Below are positions 60,127 through 64,000 of a DNA stretch of 64,000 nucleotides, piece after piece. Each line of letters opens with the position of its first letter. Position 1 is the stretch's first letter. Source of the stretch: Actinopolyspora lacussalsi (GTDB lineage Bacteria; Actinomycetota; Actinomycetes; Mycobacteriales; Pseudonocardiaceae); assembly GCA_030803735.1 (NCBI GenBank), contig JAURUC010000001.1:4593501-4657500 (forward strand), in the 5' to 3' direction. The notes beneath the pieces were generated by a model. The model did no database searches. It was given only the letters and a program-made list of their open reading frames with translations, and was not told the origin of the DNA. Both the position numbers and the translations under genes were made by a program.

Positions 60127-60613
60127 CCGGCCCGTGTGCGCCCCGGTGTCCGGAGCATCCCGTTGCCCACCCCGGGTGCGTCCCGCGAGGCGAACCGGAT
60201 TCCGCCCCGACGGGAACCGATGGTTTGTCTCATACGTTTGCCGGGTATACGCGGATGGCCGTACCGCCCGGCGCGGGCACGGTGCGGACGTCCGGGTACA
60301 GGTCCGAAAGGGCGAGCACGGGACGCGGCCGTGCTACTGCTGTCGTCGGGACCGGCCCTGCGCCGGGCGGAGGTGTGTCATTGCGAACCCGGGACCATGC
60401 CAGTTACACAGGGTGCCCGATTGACTTCACCCGACTCGGGGGGTGTCACAACTCCGCAACGCGAGCTAACGTGCGTTCCCATCAAGCCGTTTTCCGGCAG
60501 TGGAATGAGGTGAGGCAGTGATGACCCTGACGCCGGAAACGAGCTGAGCACGCTCACTCCGGTGTCGCCGTGATCGTCATTCACGGAAGCACGCTGAGCA
60601 ACGGAGGTCGTGA
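60127..60613. other. Intergenic region before hpf, 487 bases
   Basis: No convincing gene is seen; a few short open frames have no family features. It holds the SigF/SigB-type promoter match at 60222-60248. The hpf start is preceded by ACGGAGG. Confidence 0.5.
60222..60248 (+). promoter_or_regulatory. SigF/SigB-type promoter match upstream of hpf
   Basis: GGTTT (60222-60226), 16 bases, GGGTAT (60243-60248): a full match to the general-stress sigma consensus of actinobacteria and Bacillus (GTTT-N14-18-GGGTAT). It points toward hpf, leaving a leader of about 360 bases. Ribosome hibernation genes are commonly stress-induced, which supports the reading; no transcription start is known. Confidence 0.55.
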
Positions 60614-61369
60614 ATGGACATCGTCGTCAAGGGCCGCAACGTCGAGGTGCCCACGCATTACCAGCAGCACGTCGACGAGAAGCTGAGCCGCCTCGACCGT
60701 TACGACAGGAAGGCCATGCGGGCCGACGTGGAGCTCCGGCACGAGCGTAATCCACGCCAGGCGAAGAACTGCCAGCGGGTCGAAATCACTCTCAAGGGAC
60801 GCGGACCGGCCGTACGAGCCGAGGCCAGCGCGGTCGATTTCTACGCCGCCCTGGACGCCGCGTCGACGAAGCTGGAGAACCGGCTACGCAAGATGCACGA
60901 CCGCCGGAAGGTGCACTACGGTCGGCGCAACCCCCGTTCGGTGGCGGAGGCCACCGCCGCGATGGCGGATCGTCCGGTCGCCGTCGCCGGTGCCGGTGGC
61001 ACGACCGGCGGCCGCACACGCACGACACTCCTGGAACCGCCGGCCGACCAGCTGCGACACGACAGCGCGGAGGGGAACAGCACCGTGAGCGACAGCGCCG
61101 TGAGCAATCAGCGGGCTTCCCGGACAACCGAACCTCCCGCGGGCGGCGCCGGATTCCCGCAACAGCGTGAGGAAAGCAGCGACTACGAACCCGGTCGAAT
61201 CGTCCGCGAGAAGGAACACCCCGCCACACCGATGACCGTGGACCAAGCCCTCTACGAGATGGAGTTGGTGGGACACGACTTCTACCTGTTCTTCGACGCG
61301 GAAGCCGACAAGCCCAGCGTGGTTTACCGTCGCAGGGGATTCGACTACGGAGTGATCAGACTGGCCTGA
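60614..61369 (+). CDS. hpf: Ribosome hibernation promoting factor, long form
   Basis: A 251-residue long HPF. Residues 1-100 are the S30AE domain (MDIVVKGRNVEVPTHYQQHV, AALDAASTKLENRLRKMHDRRKVH) that fills the tRNA/mRNA channel; a 90-residue low-complexity linker follows; the C-terminal 55 residues (EKEHPATPMTVDQALYEMEL and VYRRRGFDYGVIRL) dimerise ribosomes into 100S particles. It is in the position of Rv3241c, before secA1. The start ATG 60614 has an ACGGAGG site. Confidence 0.94.
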   Translation: MDIVVKGRNVEVPTHYQQHVDEKLSRLDRYDRKAMRADVELRHERNPRQAKNCQRVEITLKGRGPAVRAEASAVDFYAALDAASTKLENRLRKMHDRRKVHYGRRNPRSVAEATAAMADRPVAVAGAGGTTGGRTRTTLLEPPADQLRHDSAEGNSTVSDSAVSNQRASRTTEPPAGGAGFPQQREESSDYEPGRIVREKEHPATPMTVDQALYEMELVGHDFYLFFDAEADKPSVVYRRRGFDYGVIRLA

Positions 61370-61704
61370 CCCGGGTGGTCCTCGCGGCTACTCCAGCCGT
61401 ACCGATTTGGTACGGACCATAACCATCGTGGCCGTCCGCCGCGTACCGTGGTGCGCGGGGACGGCCACGTCTGTGGTTCGACGCAGCCGACGGCGGCCAG
61501 ATTCCCCCTGCCACCGCACGATCGGGTGTGGCGGGAACACACGTGCGTGCCGGAAACGTTCGTGGTCCGTGGCCACTTCCGGCGTTCGCGCAGTGAGCAT
61601 CGTCCGACGGTGCCTGAGCGAACCGTGCGGAGGTGGGCTTCTAATACTATGGCCGTAAAGCGTCCGTGACGGGCGCGTCACGATCAGCAAGTGAGGTCGA
61701 CCGG
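61370..61704. other. Intergenic region before secA, 335 bases
   Basis: No gene is seen. TAATACTAT near 61642-61650 is the most promoter-like stretch, but no clear -35 partner is found. The secA start has only a weak ribosome site (GTGAGG). Confidence 0.4.

Positions 61705-64000
<2,296 letters not shown>

Overview
The window is a piece of chromosome from a high-GC Gram-positive actinomycete. The best guess is the order Pseudonocardiales (Saccharopolyspora/Actinopolyspora type), but the genus cannot be fixed from sequence alone. The reasons are the strong G/C bias at third codon positions, GTG/TTG starts, many 1-4 base stop/start overlaps, WhiB2, MtrAB-LpqB, coenzyme F420 genes (FbiA, fused FbiB), type VII secretion (T7SS)-type small proteins and XRE/DUF397 pairs. 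From memory of gene order (not searched), the backbone follows the M. tuberculosis rmlD-wbbL-manB ... fbiAB-whiB2 ... pmmA-manA ... tmk-mtrA-mtrB-lpqB ... secA1 segment.

Layout. 1-14 kb: cell-wall and surface polysaccharide genes (rmlD end, a membrane protein, six glycosyltransferases including wbbL, a mannose-1-phosphate guanylyltransferase). They are interrupted at 5.0-7.4 kb by a T7SS-type module whose first gene, a ybaB homologue, carries an apparent one-base frameshift. 14.0-14.5 kb: an unusually AT-rich strip that opens a biosynthetic cluster. 14.6-28.5 kb: about 13 co-directional genes headed by a sedoheptulose-7-phosphate cyclase (2-epi-5-epi-valiolone synthase type), then a ROK cyclitol kinase, a zinc dehydrogenase, an SDR, a TIM-barrel epimerase, a HAD phosphatase, two more reductases, two membrane O-acyltransferases, an alpha/beta hydrolase and two MFS exporters. 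The first five follow the logic of acbC-M-L-N-O of acarbose, but I see no aminotransferase, nucleotidyltransferase or pseudoglycosyltransferase. An acylated, nitrogen-free C7 carbasugar (gabosine/COTC-like) is the simplest inference.

28.6-35.1 kb: an accessory island on the minus strand. It has a WXG-type secreted-effector candidate with a glycine-rich hydrophobic C-terminus, its EspC-like partner with a YxxxD signal, and a two-TM candidate immunity protein. An 874-bp tandem duplication adds an orphan effector C-terminus plus a second immunity-like gene. A third immunity-like gene lies further on, inside a pair of 69-bp direct repeats that copy the 3' end of the neighbouring Nudix gene. XRE/DUF397 regulators and a zinc-finger gene sit between.

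35-64 kb: conserved backbone. This holds Nudix-fbiB-fbiA, a site-2-type protease, whiB2, an 1175-residue glycosyltransferase/membrane protein, a zincin-like protein, DUF3499, phosphomannomutase, a Trm112-like protein, an SIS protein, manA, an amino-acid permease, a membrane alpha/beta-hydrolase-like protein, tmk, mtrA-mtrB-lpqB, a ComF-type protein, hpf (with a SigF/SigB-type promoter match upstream) and the first 765 codons of secA. Four copies of a structured intergenic repeat (about 105 bp core plus 23-bp tandem tail) and a small palindrome family are scattered through gene ends.
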